From: an uncultured Muribaculaceae bacterium
Lineage (GTDB): Bacteria > Bacteroidota > Bacteroidia > Bacteroidales > Muribaculaceae
Assembly (NCBI GenBank): GCA_910578395.1
Contig: CAJTPZ010000009.1
Location: 1-64,000 of the forward strand
Reading direction: 5' to 3'
DNA: 64,000 bases
The position numbers and the translations under genes are program-made. Positions 1-8,565 of this stretch are shown here, piece after piece. The notes beneath the pieces were generated by a model. That model was given only the letters and a program-made list of their open reading frames with translations, had not been told where the DNA came from and made no database searches. The first letter of the stretch is position 1. Every line of letters starts with the position of its first letter.

Positions 1-214
1 CCGCGGTCTCAATACGGTGCTGAATCGCCTGAGTGCGGTTTTGAACGCCGTCAGGAAAGGTGATAAGCTCGCGGTTGAGGTGTGTTCTGTTTTCGTCAGC
101 GTTGTCGGGGATGTACGGTTTGCCGTCGGCGGTCTTACGCTCGATGTGGCAGGACATACCCGAATCATTGCCTGCGCCACGCTCCAGGTGGCAGACTGCA
201 TATTGTGCTGTCAT
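1..214 (-). CDS. MobV/Pre-type mobilization relaxase, N-terminal part (cut by window edge)
   Basis: The minus strand reads an open frame from ATG at 214 to the window edge, 71 residues. It begins MTAQYAVCHLERGAG and continues with CHIERKTADGKPYIPDNADE and NRTHLNRELI. This pattern, an N-terminal segment followed by a statement-like H-x-N-R block, resembles the start of the Pre/Mob (MobV) relaxases that nick plasmids and integrated elements at oriT. The catalytic His motifs lie beyond the window, so activity cannot be judged. The frame was read directly from the reverse complement. It follows the helicase and DUF3853 genes on the same strand, as in Bacteroidales mobilizable elements. The family assignment is by recognition of sequence style, not by a search. 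Confidence 0.7.
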   Translation of the reverse strand, partial: MTAQYAVCHLERGAGNDSGMSCHIERKTADGKPYIPDNADENRTHLNRELITFPDGVQNRTQAIQHRIETA

Positions 215-239
215 ATAATCTTGAATTAAATTGGTTATG

Positions 240-355
240 ATAAAATTCCGTATAATCGCAAAAGAGAGCCGGGAGGAGGCTCGATGCCTGATGGCTTTTT
301 CGGGCGAGGTCGCAGACATCGGCTGAAAATGCCATAATAAGCTACGGAATTTTAT
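240..355. repeat. 13-bp perfect inverted repeat upstream of the relaxase gene (possible oriT region)
   Basis: ATAAAATTCCGTA at 240-252 is matched exactly by its reverse complement at 343-355, 90 bp away. Between the arms lies a small hairpin, GAGCC/GGCTC near 265-281. The right arm overlaps the end of the broken small ORF. MobV relaxases usually act on a site just upstream of their own gene, so this is a candidate transfer origin or recombination site. That role is inferred from position only. Confidence 0.55.
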
Positions 356-623
356 TACTAAAATCCTCCCTACATTCAGCAAGCTGACCGGCTCCGACGG
401 CAGCTCCTCTAAAGGGGTTATTCCGGCTTGCCGCATCCAAAAGGAAGTCGGCGATGTCGAGTTTGGCGGCTCAACGTTTAGGCATTGTCGTATAGAAAGT
501 GGCATCAGCCTTCCTTCCCATGCCTGTCAGAACTTGCGAAGCTGTCTGTGGCAAAATCGGTTCATTGACTTCCGGATTTTGGTTGGGTGAAGTGTCGTGT
601 ATATATAGGCCCGCTTCATCCAA
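342..623 (-). pseudogene. Small ORF interrupted by an in-frame TGA, unknown function
   Basis: Directly after the helicase stop, one minus-strand frame runs from a TTG at 623 to a TAG at 344-342. It is broken only by a TGA at 473-471. The first half (50 codons) contains NEPILPQTASQVLTGMGRK. The second half contains KLDIADFLLDAASRNNPFRG. Both halves look protein-like and share one frame, so a 93-residue reading frame with a nonsense mutation is the simplest view. It could instead be a genuine 50-residue protein followed by unrelated sequence. I do not recognise a family. It sits 9 bp after the helicase gene, so it would be co-transcribed with it. Confidence 0.35.
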
Positions 624-632
624 CTAACTTCT

Positions 633-1766
633 TCAATAGTAAAAGTCCTGAAGGTAGCGGTACGGATTGCCTTTCTTCTTGCCCTTGTCCACCTGCTCAA
701 TCATCCGTTTGTTCCTTAGAAAAGTTATCAGAATCTTGAGCTTGTAATCGCTGAGTTCAATGTCCTCGTCGGCGTATGCGTCACGGAGCGCATCCATGAG
801 TTCGCCATGCCGCAGCAATGTGTCCGGGTTGGGGAAGGCCGAATCAAGAGCACTGCGGTGAGTATCTTCGGAGATGTCATGATACGGATCCCACGCCTCG
901 TTGCCTTTGGCTTCGGGTGTCGGCACATAGTCCTTGATGAGTTCCGGCAAAGCCTCGTCGTTAATCCTGAAGGCAAATGGAGGGAAAGAAATATCACGGA
1001 TATAGACCGCCTCAACAGTGCTGATGGCATCATCGTTCTTGTCCTTCTCGACACGGAGCACAGTCTCTGACTTATTGTTGATTTCGGTTCCGATGTGTCC
1101 TCGCGCGTTTTCATCACCCTTGTTCTGGTGGATGACTGTGTGGAGATGAAGATTGAATTCCTCCGTCCAATTCATCAGATAGTTGACTATAAGAGTAGCC
1201 TCGCGCGGACTGTTGATGTCAAGCATCAGGTCTCGGATGCCGTCGATGATTACCAGGCCGACAGCCGGAGTATTCCGAATCTTATGGTCAATCATTCCGA
1301 TGCGGTCTTCGACGGAATACTTGCGCAGGGCGAAATACTTTATCCTCTCGTTGATTTCCTGATTGCTCTTGCGCGTCAATGTGGCAATGCGCTTGAAAAC
1401 ACGGAACGCATGATAGGTGCTCTGTTCGGTGTCGAAATAGAGGATACCGTTCTGGTTCGGAGGCATGCTGCCGCGATAATTCAGGATTGTGGAATTGGTC
1501 ATTGCCGCTGCTGTCATCGCCGACACGTTGAAAGTCTTCTTGCCCTTCGGCTTGCCGATTGAGGCACTGAAATTACCAAAGGTGCAAGCAGGAGAATCAC
1601 CGATATAAATGGCAACCGGCGGCGGTGGCACCTCCTTTTCGATGTCGAGCTGCGCTTCATTGCACATCCTTTCATAACGCATTTTCGCCGGGTCAGCCGC
1701 CTGATGGCTGCCTTCGTTCTCTGCCTCGGCGTTGAAGCCGATAAGCGTGTCATTCATCGTGTCCAT
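633..1766 (-). CDS. RepA-like AAA (AAA_25/RecA-fold) helicase of a mobilizable element
   Basis: This 377-residue protein has a RecA-type ATPase core. Walker A is GKPKGKKT at about residues 71-78, preceded by GDSPACTFGNFSAS. A Walker B-like GLVIIDGIRDL lies near residue 175, followed by a conserved VIHQNKGDENARGHIG stretch. Such RepA-like hexameric helicases replicate or unwind Bacteroidales plasmids and mobilizable elements. The frame opens at 1901, but the start was set at 1766 because a strong AGGAGG sits about 7 nt upstream of that ATG. With this start the gene overlaps the end of the DUF3853 gene by 13 nt, indicating coupled translation. The C-terminal 80 residues look like a winged-helix tail. 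Helicase class is certain; the exact role in replication or transfer is inferred. Confidence 0.85.
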   Translation of the reverse strand: MDTMNDTLIGFNAEAENEGSHQAADPAKMRYERMCNEAQLDIEKEVPPPPVAIYIGDSPACTFGNFSASIGKPKGKKTFNVSAMTAAAMTNSTILNYRGSMPPNQNGILYFDTEQSTYHAFRVFKRIATLTRKSNQEINERIKYFALRKYSVEDRIGMIDHKIRNTPAVGLVIIDGIRDLMLDINSPREATLIVNYLMNWTEEFNLHLHTVIHQNKGDENARGHIGTEINNKSETVLRVEKDKNDDAISTVEAVYIRDISFPPFAFRINDEALPELIKDYVPTPEAKGNEAWDPYHDISEDTHRSALDSAFPNPDTLLRHGELMDALRDAYADEDIELSDYKLKILITFLRNKRMIEQVDKGKKKGNPYRYLQDFYY

Positions 1767-2077
1767 CTGCGAGCCTCCTTCTTCTGCCCTGCAAGGGAAA
1801 GAGCGAGTTCTACATCCACCACTATCTTGCGTCCGATCTGACGGATGGCGGCATTGATCCTGCCGCTCTTCTTGATGCGTGAGGCTGTGGGGCGGCTGCA
1901 TCCGAAAATCTCAGCGATGCCGTCAATTCCATAGACATATTTCTTCTCAGAGGTTGACTGAGGCGGTGTGTCCTGATTCTTCGCCTCATCATTTTGAGAG
2001 GCGGTTTTGGAGAGGAACATGAATTCCTCGCCGGTCATTTGCCACAAGGGTTTCTGTAAAAGGTCTGAAATATTCAT
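1754..2077 (-). CDS. DUF3853 family DNA-binding protein
   Basis: This is a 107-residue protein starting MNISDLLQKPLWQMTGEEF and carrying YGIDGIAEIFGCSRPTASRI, a helix-turn-helix of the excisionase/MerR style, followed by GRKIVVDVELAL. It matches DUF3853 proteins, which are common in Bacteroidales mobile elements next to RepA-like helicases. The frame is open up to 2167, but a Bacteroidetes promoter lies at 2139-2168, so an upstream start would not be on the transcript. The ATG at 2077 also gives the conserved N-terminus. It probably binds element DNA, either to regulate the operon or to assist replication or excision; the sequence does not tell which. Confidence 0.85.
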   Translation of the reverse strand: MNISDLLQKPLWQMTGEEFMFLSKTASQNDEAKNQDTPPQSTSEKKYVYGIDGIAEIFGCSRPTASRIKKSGRINAAIRQIGRKIVVDVELALSLAGQKKEARRWTR

Positions 2078-2138
2078 TGAGATGAGAAATATTGTAGCTT
2101 CCGGTACCTGAAGCCGGGTGATAATTTTGTCGACGCTG

Positions 2139-2168
2139 CAAAAGTAGCGCGCAACTTCCTCATTCAAA
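2139..2168 (-). promoter_or_regulatory. Bacteroidetes-type promoter of the DUF3853-helicase operon
   Basis: On the minus strand TTTG (2168-2165) is followed after 18 nt by TACTTTTG (2146-2139), matching the TAnnTTTG -7 element with a slightly short spacer. It lies about 60 nt before the ATG at 2077 and sets the operon start. Confidence 0.55.
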
Positions 2169-2475
2169 GAATACTTACTCTCTATACCCCAATCTTTTAA
2201 GAGAGATTGTTAAAATCAGACAATCGGCACCTAAAAACGGCACTCACACATGCAAATTGATGTCATTTAGGCTGACCACTTGCCATCTCAAACAGGGAGG
2301 GCAATGTAAAAGGGGTTAACGTTTTGGATACCCCTGCGGTCAAGAAACTTTATTATCTTCTATGAAAATTCGTAATATTATCTTCCCTTCTTTTGATTTT
2401 TCATGATACTGACGCATTTGTATGGGGCTGGGATTGTCCGGCAATTTGTATGTGCTTTTGTATGTATATAAAATC
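2169..2475. other. Gene-free element end between DUF3853 and tRNA-Ser
   Basis: I see no convincing gene in these 307 bases. No integrase lies here; if the element has one, it must be elsewhere. The right part holds three copies of TTTGTATG (annotated separately), a layout expected for integrase arm sites. Confidence 0.5.
2417..2464 (+). repeat. Three direct repeats of TTTGTATG
   Basis: TTTGTATG occurs at 2417-2424, 2445-2452 and 2457-2464, all in one orientation, 58-105 bp from the 3' end of tRNA-Ser. Short directly repeated sites at the end of an element integrated at a tRNA are typical arm-type binding sites for tyrosine recombinases. The role is inferred. Confidence 0.45.
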
Positions 2476-2510
2476 AAATCCGCCGTAAGTTATTGATTTA
2501 CAGCGGATTT
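2476..2510 (-). terminator. Hairpin downstream of tRNA-Ser, likely terminator
   Basis: AAATCCGC (2476-2483) pairs with GCGGATTT (2503-2510). On the minus strand it follows the tRNA by about 12 nt and is followed by GATTTTATA. The long loop (19 nt) weakens the call. Confidence 0.45.
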
Positions 2511-2521
2511 AACTTTGTTAT

Positions 2522-2609
<88 letters not shown>

Positions 2610-2622
2610 TAAATGGACTGTG

Positions 2623-2654
2623 CAAAGATATGCTATTTTTTTCTTACATGCAAA
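2623..2654 (-). promoter_or_regulatory. Promoter of tRNA-Ser
   Basis: TTTG (2654-2651), a 20-nt spacer and TATCTTTG (2630-2623) match the Bacteroidetes consensus exactly. The -7 box ends 14 nt before the first tRNA base. Confidence 0.8.
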
Positions 2655-2676
2655 TTTAGAGTTGTTAAAAATTAAA

Positions 2677-2707
2677 ATAGCGCGGTATCTTCTCGACACT
2701 GCGCTAT
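2677..2707 (-). terminator. Possible terminator in the folK/tRNA-Ser gap
   Basis: ATAGCGC (2677-2683) pairs with GCGCTAT (2701-2707). On the minus strand it is followed by TTTAATTTTTAAC, so it could end transcripts running out of folK 226 bp upstream. The rest of 2655-2932 shows no gene. Confidence 0.35.
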
Positions 2708-2932
2708 CTGTTTCTTTTTCCATTGCGGTCAAATATGATAATGACCGATATTTATATGATTTTGATTGGTTTTGTCTTTTTCCGTTGCCGATGTGACAGT
2801 GATCGGCATAATGATTGGTTTTAATTTCTTTGAGACCGCTGTCTCGTTTGATTTGATACAAAAATAACGGGTTGCGGCAACATGAGTGTTACAATAAAAA
2901 TACAATATGGGATCGTATCGGTGATTTTTGTG

Positions 2933-3385
2933 CTACAATTTTCCATAAACGGGATGTTGCCAATCGGGGGCAAGCTGTCGCATGGGGTCCATGACAAACG
3001 GGCGAAGATGCATACGAGGATGCGGGATTATTAGTCTTGGGTGATTGAAAACCAATGAGTCGATTGCTATTATGTCGATATCGATCACCCGGTCGATGTA
3101 GTTGTTGTCTGTGTCGCGGTGTGATGACGGGTCTATTTCGTTTTGTACGGCAAGTGTGTCATCGAGTATTTTTAGCGGGGGAGTGTCGGGTTTTATGTCT
3201 ACTGCAACTCCGATATTGAGAAATGTATTTTGTGATTCAAAGCCCCAGGGTTGTGACTGGATCAAGTCGGATAGTCTTAGTGTGCCGGGAATGATCCATG
3301 CGAGTTGTTCAAGCAGTGCGACCGCACGGAGCAGATTGCTCCGGCGGTCGCCTATGTTTGAACCTATATTCAGATATAGTGTCAA
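2933..3385 (-). CDS. folK: 2-amino-4-hydroxy-6-hydroxymethyldihydropteridine pyrophosphokinase
   Basis: FolK transfers pyrophosphate from ATP to 6-hydroxymethyl-7,8-dihydropterin in cytosolic folate synthesis. The protein begins LYLNIGSNIGDRRSNL, has the SQPWGFESQNTFLNIG substrate block, the signature RVIDIDIIAID with the two metal-binding Asp, and ends with HPRMHLRPFVMDPM. At 150 residues it is slightly short for the family (about 160). No ATG fits; the TTG at 3385, 17 nt after the infB stop, starts exactly at the conserved N-terminus and is the best choice. The frame itself is open further upstream inside infB. Function is certain, the start codon less so. It is the last gene of the rimP-nusA-infB operon. 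Confidence 0.85.
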   Translation of the reverse strand: MTLYLNIGSNIGDRRSNLLRAVALLEQLAWIIPGTLRLSDLIQSQPWGFESQNTFLNIGVAVDIKPDTPPLKILDDTLAVQNEIDPSSHRDTDNNYIDRVIDIDIIAIDSLVFNHPRLIIPHPRMHLRPFVMDPMRQLAPDWQHPVYGKL

Positions 3386-3402
3386 TTGTCGATGGAGTTT
3401 TT

Positions 3403-6400
3403 TCAGAGTGTGCGGTTGACTTCGACTTCTTCGAATCCTTCGATGAAGTCTCCGACTCTCACGTCGTTGTAGCCTACAATCGACATGCCGCAGTCGTAGC
3501 CTGAAACAACTTCCTTGACGTCGTCTTTGAAGCGCTTGAGTGAAGCGAGTTCGCCGGTGTATTTGACAATACCGTCGCGGATGAGGCGGCATTTGGATCC
3601 ACGTTTGATTTTGCCGTCGCGGACAAGGCACCCGGCAATTGTTCCGATTTTGGATATGTGGAATGTCTCGAGTACTTCGGCCGAGCCTGTGATCTCTTCT
3701 TTTAGCTCGGGGGCAAGCATGCCTGACATTGCGTCTTTGACTTCTTCAATCGCCTGATAAATGACTGAATAGAGTCGGATTTCGACACCGTCGCGCTCTG
3801 CGGCTTTTCGGGCAGCCATTGACGGACGAACCTGGAAGCCGATGATGATCGCGTCGGAAGCCGATGCGAGTGTGACGTCGCTTTCCGAAATTTCGCCTAC
3901 GGCCTTGTGGAGCACGTTGACCTGAATCTCCTCGGTCGAAAGCTTGATAAGTGAATCGGATAGTGCTTCGATCGAACCGTCGACGTCGCCTTTGACGATG
4001 ATGTTGAGTTCCTGGAAGTTTCCGATTGCACGACGGCGACCGATATCTTCGAGAGAAAGAAGTTTCTTGGTGCGCAGTCCGAGCTCTCGCTGGAGCTGTT
4101 CGCGTTTTGTAGCGATCTCGCGGGCTTCCTGCTCTGTGTCGAGCACATTGAATGTGTCGCCTGCTGTTGGTGCGCCGTTCAGTCCGAGGATGAGCGCCGG
4201 AGTTGCCGGACCAGCTTCTTTGATGCGCTGGTTGCGCTCGTTGAACATGGCCTTTACGCGTCCGTAGTGTGTGCCAGCAAGAATTGTGTCGCCGACACGG
4301 AGTGTACCGTTCTGCACAAGCACTGTCGCTACATATCCACGTCCTTTGTCGAGTGATGACTCGATGATGGACCCCACTGCTCTGCGCTGAGGGTTGGCTT
4401 TGAGTTCAAGCATTTCGGCTTCGAGGAGCACCTTTTCCATGAGTTCTTCAACTCCGATTCCCTGTTTAGCCGATATGTCCTGTGACTGGTATTTTCCACC
4501 CCATTCCTCCACGAGGTAGTTCATTCCGGCAAGTTCCTCCTTGATCTTGTCGGGGTTGGCGTGTGGTTTGTCGATCTTGTTTATGGCAAACACGATGGGA
4601 ACGCCTGCGGCCGATGCGTGGTTGATTGCCTCGACGGTCTGCGGCATGACGTTGTCATCGGCCGCTACGATGATGATACACAGGTCAGTGACTTTGGCAC
4701 CACGTGCACGCATAGCGGTAAACGCTTCGTGTCCCGGAGTGTCGAGGAATGTGAGGTGGCGTCCGTCGGCGAGCTTTACGTTGTAGGCTCCGATGTGCTG
4801 TGTAATGCCACCGGCCTCACCGGCGATTACATTGGCTTTGCGTATGTGGTCGAGAAGTGATGTCTTGCCATGATCGACATGACCCATGACTGTCACAATC
4901 GGCGGACGGTTCTCAAGGTCTTCCTCCCGGTCTTCGTCCTGGCTGATTGCCTCGACTACTTCGGCTGAGACGTATTCGGTCGTGAAGCCAAACTCTTCGG
5001 CTACAATATTGATTGTCTCGGCATCGAGCCTTTGGTTGATAGATACCATTACACCGATATTCATGCATGTACCGATAACCTGATTTATTGGTACATTCAT
5101 CATGGATGCAAGGTCGTTGGCGGTCACAAACTCGGTAAGTTTGAGTGTGCGGCTCTCTGCTGCTTCCTGCTCTGCCGCCTCACGCTCTCGGTTGGCAAAG
5201 GCCTCACGTTTTTCTTTACGCCACTTTGTGGCCTTTTTCTGTCCTTTGTCTTTTGCGGTGAGGCGTGCGAGTGTCTCTCGTACCTGTTTCTGTACGTCTT
5301 CCTCGCTTACGGCTGCATGCGGAGCCGCGTTGCGGTTGTTCTTATTGCGTGAGGAGTCTTTGCCACGGCCTTTTCCTCCCTGGTTCTGCTGAGAATTACC
5401 ACCCTGTTGGTTGGCCTGGCGGTTGTGATTGTTGCCACCGCCGTTGTTTCCTCCGCGCTGTTGCTGCTGCACGGTTTTCTCGATGTCAACTTTCTGTTTC
5501 CCATCGATGCGGCGGCGTTTTTTACGGTCATTGTTCTGCTTATCGCTGTTCTGTCCGTTCTGATCGCCTTGCTGAGCCCGTGCCTCACGGCGGCGTTCTT
5601 CTTTGGTTTTCTTTTTAGGGCGGGTCGACTGGTTTATGGCCGACAGGTCGATTTTACCTACAACATTTATCTTGAGCGGAGACTCAGGAGCTTCTCCGAG
5701 CGTGAATATTTCGGGCTGTGCGGGTTTTGCCTCTGAGGCGGCTGGCTGTTCGGGCTTAGGTTGCTGAGCCGGTTGAGCCGGTTTGGCGGCGGGAGCTGTC
5801 TGAGCTGGCTTAGGCTCTGCGGCCGGTTGTACGGGTTTGGGCTGTGGCGCCGGCTTTGCAGGTTTCTCTTCCGGTACAGGCTGTACAGAAGGTTTGGTTG
5901 GCTCGGGCTGCGCAGGTTTTTCCACTGGAGCCGGTTTCGCCGGTTCGGGTATGCTGATTGGAGCCTGTGCGGGTTTGCTTTCCTGTACAGGCTGTATCGC
6001 TGGTTTAGGTTCTGAAACCGGCTGTTCTGTTTTTTGAGGTTCCGGTGTAGAAGTAGGTTCTACAGGCTTACCGGTCTTGAGGTCGATCTTGCCAATGAAT
6101 TTTGGTCGGTTTATCGTGCCGACTTCGGGCTTCGAGACTTGCCGTTTGTTCTTGTCGCCGCCTTTCTGAGCCGATGTTGCAGCCTGAGCCGATGTGTTTT
6201 GATCGGCCTTACGATCTTTCTGTCTCTGTGTAGAGAACTGTTCGGATTTGTTTTTCTGATCCTTGTCGACCTTGAACTGCTGGTACAAAATGTCGGCTTC
6301 AGCCTCCTCCAGACGAAAATTGGGGTTGTCATCGGGGACTGTGATGTTCTTCTTCCGAAGTGCCTCAACGACTGTCGCGACAGAGACGTTGAGGTCTTTT

Positions 6401-6429
6401 GCTACTTTGCTTATCTTTATTCTCGCCAT
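3403..6429 (-). CDS. infB: Translation initiation factor IF-2
   Basis: IF-2 is the GTPase that brings initiator tRNA to the 30S subunit. The 1008-residue protein starts with an IF2_N domain (KISKVAKDLNVSVATVVEAL). A very long Pro/Ala/Lys-rich linker of imperfect PAKPAPQPKP-type repeats follows (about 120-260), then a basic Gln/Asn/Gly-rich segment (about 285-385) and a second IF2_N-like domain. The G domain holds GHVDHGKT (about 516-523), DTPGHEAF and NKIDK. The C-terminal domains II-IV end near VEVNRTL. The long low-complexity linker is usual for Bacteroidetes IF-2. It follows nusA by 94 bp in one operon. Confidence 0.98.
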   Translation of the reverse strand: MARIKISKVAKDLNVSVATVVEALRKKNITVPDDNPNFRLEEAEADILYQQFKVDKDQKNKSEQFSTQRQKDRKADQNTSAQAATSAQKGGDKNKRQVSKPEVGTINRPKFIGKIDLKTGKPVEPTSTPEPQKTEQPVSEPKPAIQPVQESKPAQAPISIPEPAKPAPVEKPAQPEPTKPSVQPVPEEKPAKPAPQPKPVQPAAEPKPAQTAPAAKPAQPAQQPKPEQPAASEAKPAQPEIFTLGEAPESPLKINVVGKIDLSAINQSTRPKKKTKEERRREARAQQGDQNGQNSDKQNNDRKKRRRIDGKQKVDIEKTVQQQQRGGNNGGGNNHNRQANQQGGNSQQNQGGKGRGKDSSRNKNNRNAAPHAAVSEEDVQKQVRETLARLTAKDKGQKKATKWRKEKREAFANREREAAEQEAAESRTLKLTEFVTANDLASMMNVPINQVIGTCMNIGVMVSINQRLDAETINIVAEEFGFTTEYVSAEVVEAISQDEDREEDLENRPPIVTVMGHVDHGKTSLLDHIRKANVIAGEAGGITQHIGAYNVKLADGRHLTFLDTPGHEAFTAMRARGAKVTDLCIIIVAADDNVMPQTVEAINHASAAGVPIVFAINKIDKPHANPDKIKEELAGMNYLVEEWGGKYQSQDISAKQGIGVEELMEKVLLEAEMLELKANPQRRAVGSIIESSLDKGRGYVATVLVQNGTLRVGDTILAGTHYGRVKAMFNERNQRIKEAGPATPALILGLNGAPTAGDTFNVLDTEQEAREIATKREQLQRELGLRTKKLLSLEDIGRRRAIGNFQELNIIVKGDVDGSIEALSDSLIKLSTEEIQVNVLHKAVGEISESDVTLASASDAIIIGFQVRPSMAARKAAERDGVEIRLYSVIYQAIEEVKDAMSGMLAPELKEEITGSAEVLETFHISKIGTIAGCLVRDGKIKRGSKCRLIRDGIVKYTGELASLKRFKDDVKEVVSGYDCGMSIVGYNDVRVGDFIEGFEEVEVNRTL

Positions 6430-6523
6430 GTAGGGAGGAGGGTATTTATGTCTCTTTAAATCTTAATAGTAGAGAGCCTGTAAGGCTTTTGATGCGTCGT
6501 GGAGATGAGATGCTGTATCAGAG

Positions 6524-7786
6524 TCAGTCCTCAAACTCGGCTTTGAATACCTGAAGAACATGGTCGACATCCTCTTCCTCAAGGTCGGCCTGGTCAATGA
6601 GGACTTCGCGCGGAGTCTTGAGTACGGCTTTAGCGGTAGTGAGTCCGATTTGTTTGAGGGAATCGATGATCCAGCTTTCGATCTCGTCATTGAACTCGTC
6701 GATGTAGATGTCTTCTTCTGCGACCTCTTCTTCGGCATCGCGGTATACGTCGATCTCATATCCAGTGAGCTGGGTGGCAAGTTTTATGTTGGATCCACCT
6801 TTGCCGATTGCGAGCGATACTTCTTCGGGGCGCAGGAATACTTCTGCTTTTTTGTTTTCCTCGTCGATGCGTATAGAGGATATTTTTGCCGGACTGAGCG
6901 CACGCTGAATGAAGAGCGACGGGTTGGCGGTGTAGGTGATCACGTCGATGTTTTCGTTGCGTAGCTCACGTACGATGCCATGAATGCGAGATCCTTTGAC
7001 GCCTACACATGCTCCTACGGGATCGATTCGGTCATCATAGCTTTCGACTGCTATTTTAGCACGTTCACCGGGTATGCGGGCCACAGCACGGATGTTGATG
7101 AGTCCGTCCTGAATTTCCGGAACTTCGATTTCGAAAAGGCGACGCAGGAAGTTTTCGTTGGTGCGACTTACAGTTATTTTGGGATTGTTGTTTTTATTGT
7201 CGACATTGGCGACAACGGCTCTTACCGTCTCTCCCTTGCGGAAAAAGTCGCGTGGAATAGACTCGCTTTTTGGAAGCAGAAGCTCGTTTTTCTCAGCATC
7301 GAGAAGGAGAGTCTCTCGTGACCATGTCTGATATACTTCACCTGTGACGAGTTCGCCTTCAAGTTCTTTGAATTTCTCGTAGACAGCTTCTTTCTGCAGA
7401 TCGAGTATCTTTGACTGGAGGGTCTGGCGCAGGTTGAGTATCGCACGGCGTCCGAAGTCTGCAAAAATGATTTCTTTGGTATGTTCTTCACCTATTTCAA
7501 CCTCCGGATCGTTGTCGGCTCTTGCATCGGTGAGCGCTATCTGCAGATTGGGATTTGCCACCTCACCGTCGGGTACAACTTCGAGGTTCTGGAAAATCTG
7601 GACATCACCTTTGTCAGGATTCATGATGACATCGAGATTCTCGTCGGTTCCAAACATTTTTGCCAGCACGTTTCGGAATGATTCCTCAAGTACGCTGATC
7701 ATTGTGGTCTTGTCGATGTTTTTAAGCTCCTTGAACTCAGCGAAGCTTTCCACCATGTTGGGGGTGGCGTCTATTTTTTTTGCCAT
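6524..7786 (-). CDS. nusA: Transcription termination/antitermination factor NusA
   Basis: NusA binds RNA polymerase and nascent RNA. The 420-residue protein has the N-terminal polymerase-binding domain, an S1 domain (around GELVTGEVYQTWSRETLLL, residue 140), KH1 with GVKGSRIHGIVREL and KH2 with AIGKGGSNIKLATQL. An acidic C-terminal part ends in a helix-hairpin-helix-like segment (IGLTTAKAVLKTPREVL). Length and order fit the short Bacteroidetes form. It lies between rimP (41 bp upstream) and infB, the widely conserved operon order. Confidence 0.97.
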   Translation of the reverse strand: MAKKIDATPNMVESFAEFKELKNIDKTTMISVLEESFRNVLAKMFGTDENLDVIMNPDKGDVQIFQNLEVVPDGEVANPNLQIALTDARADNDPEVEIGEEHTKEIIFADFGRRAILNLRQTLQSKILDLQKEAVYEKFKELEGELVTGEVYQTWSRETLLLDAEKNELLLPKSESIPRDFFRKGETVRAVVANVDNKNNNPKITVSRTNENFLRRLFEIEVPEIQDGLINIRAVARIPGERAKIAVESYDDRIDPVGACVGVKGSRIHGIVRELRNENIDVITYTANPSLFIQRALSPAKISSIRIDEENKKAEVFLRPEEVSLAIGKGGSNIKLATQLTGYEIDVYRDAEEEVAEEDIYIDEFNDEIESWIIDSLKQIGLTTAKAVLKTPREVLIDQADLEEEDVDHVLQVFKAEFED

Positions 7787-7827
7787 CGTCGTGGTAAAGT
7801 GTCGATTGGTGTTCTTTTATTCTGATC

Positions 7828-8295
7828 TTATTTGAAAGTGATGACGTAGCGTGCAGTCTTGGTCGAGGCGAATGAAATTGCCTCGGGTTTTATCACTATT
7901 GACGGGCGTTTGGCTCCGGGTGCTTTTTCTTTGACCGGAATCCCTATGATGTAGCCGTCGGTGTCCACTTCGGTGAGTGTACCTTTCAGTTTCCGCCCAT
8001 CGGTTGTGATCACTTCTATCTCGTTGCCGATGTTTTTGAGGTATTGTTGCCTGACCTTAAATGGAGCCGTGAGCCCGGCGGAGCCTACTTCAAGCTCGAA
8101 ATCCTCTTTGTCGCGGTCGAGCGAACTCTCTATTTCCCGACTGATGCGGGCGCATGAATCTACATCCATGCCGTCATCTGAATCCAACTCTACTACGATG
8201 CGGTTTCCGGGCTCGACACGTATATCGACGATATATATGCCGGTTTGCTCGATCGCTTTCTCAACTAATGGCTTAATCTGCGATTTGTCTATCAT
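7828..8295 (-). CDS. rimP: Ribosome maturation factor RimP
   Basis: RimP helps 30S subunit maturation. The 155-residue protein has the RimP N-terminal domain (GNRIVVELDSDDGMDVDSCA, EVGSAGLTAPFKVRQQY) and the C-terminal SH3-like domain (GTLTEVDTDGYIIGIPVKEK). It is the first gene of the operon rimP-nusA-infB-folK and has its own promoter and a leader hairpin upstream. Confidence 0.95.
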   Translation of the reverse strand: MIDKSQIKPLVEKAIEQTGIYIVDIRVEPGNRIVVELDSDDGMDVDSCARISREIESSLDRDKEDFELEVGSAGLTAPFKVRQQYLKNIGNEIEVITTDGRKLKGTLTEVDTDGYIIGIPVKEKAPGAKRPSIVIKPEAISFASTKTARYVITFK

Positions 8296-8310
8296 TTTCT
8301 ATAACAAAAT

Positions 8311-8332
8311 AGAGGAAGCCGTGGCCTCCTCT
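8311..8332 (-). promoter_or_regulatory. Hairpin in the rimP leader
   Basis: AGAGGAAGCC (8311-8320) and GGCCTCCTCT (8323-8332) form a near-perfect stem (9 of 10 pairs) with a 2-nt loop. It sits between the promoter and the start codon and holds an AGGAGG sequence in the stem. A role in controlling the operon is possible but unproven. Confidence 0.4.
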
Positions 8333-8345
8333 TGAATGCTCTACG

Positions 8346-8378
8346 CAAATGTAGCAATTCTCAGGCTAATGGCCTAAA
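8346..8378 (-). promoter_or_regulatory. Promoter of the rimP-nusA-infB-folK operon
   Basis: On the minus strand TTTA (8378-8375), 21 nt and TACATTTG (8353-8346) match the Bacteroidetes promoter pattern about 50 nt before the rimP ATG. Confidence 0.6.
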
Positions 8379-8540
8379 AAAGCATGGTTGTGAGAGCGAA
8401 AAAGAGATTTATTTAACTATAATTAACTATTTGCGCGTTGTATACAGGTATTTTAGTTCAAAAAAATCCAAAAGAAAGCAATATGTGAGTGTGTTTTGAA
8501 TAATTGACATTTAACACATGCGGTTATAATTATATAGCGC

Positions 8541-8548
8541 TATCTTTG
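8541..8548 (+). promoter_or_regulatory. -7 element of the nhaC promoter
   Basis: TATCTTTG at 8541-8548 matches TAnnTTTG exactly. No clear TTTG is found 19-21 nt upstream. Its last G is the first base of the longest possible GTG start of the next gene, so that GTG cannot be on this transcript. Confidence 0.5.
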
Positions 8549-8565
8549 TGGCGCTAAAAAAAATA

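Noticed and set aside
17..229. A 70-codon plus-strand open frame at the left edge
   Set aside because: The minus strand of the same bases gives a recognisable relaxase N-terminus.
5032..6459. Several plus-strand open frames of 80-140 codons opposite infB
   Set aside because: They mirror the Pro/Ala- and Gln/Asn-rich linker of infB and show only the biased composition expected from its complement.
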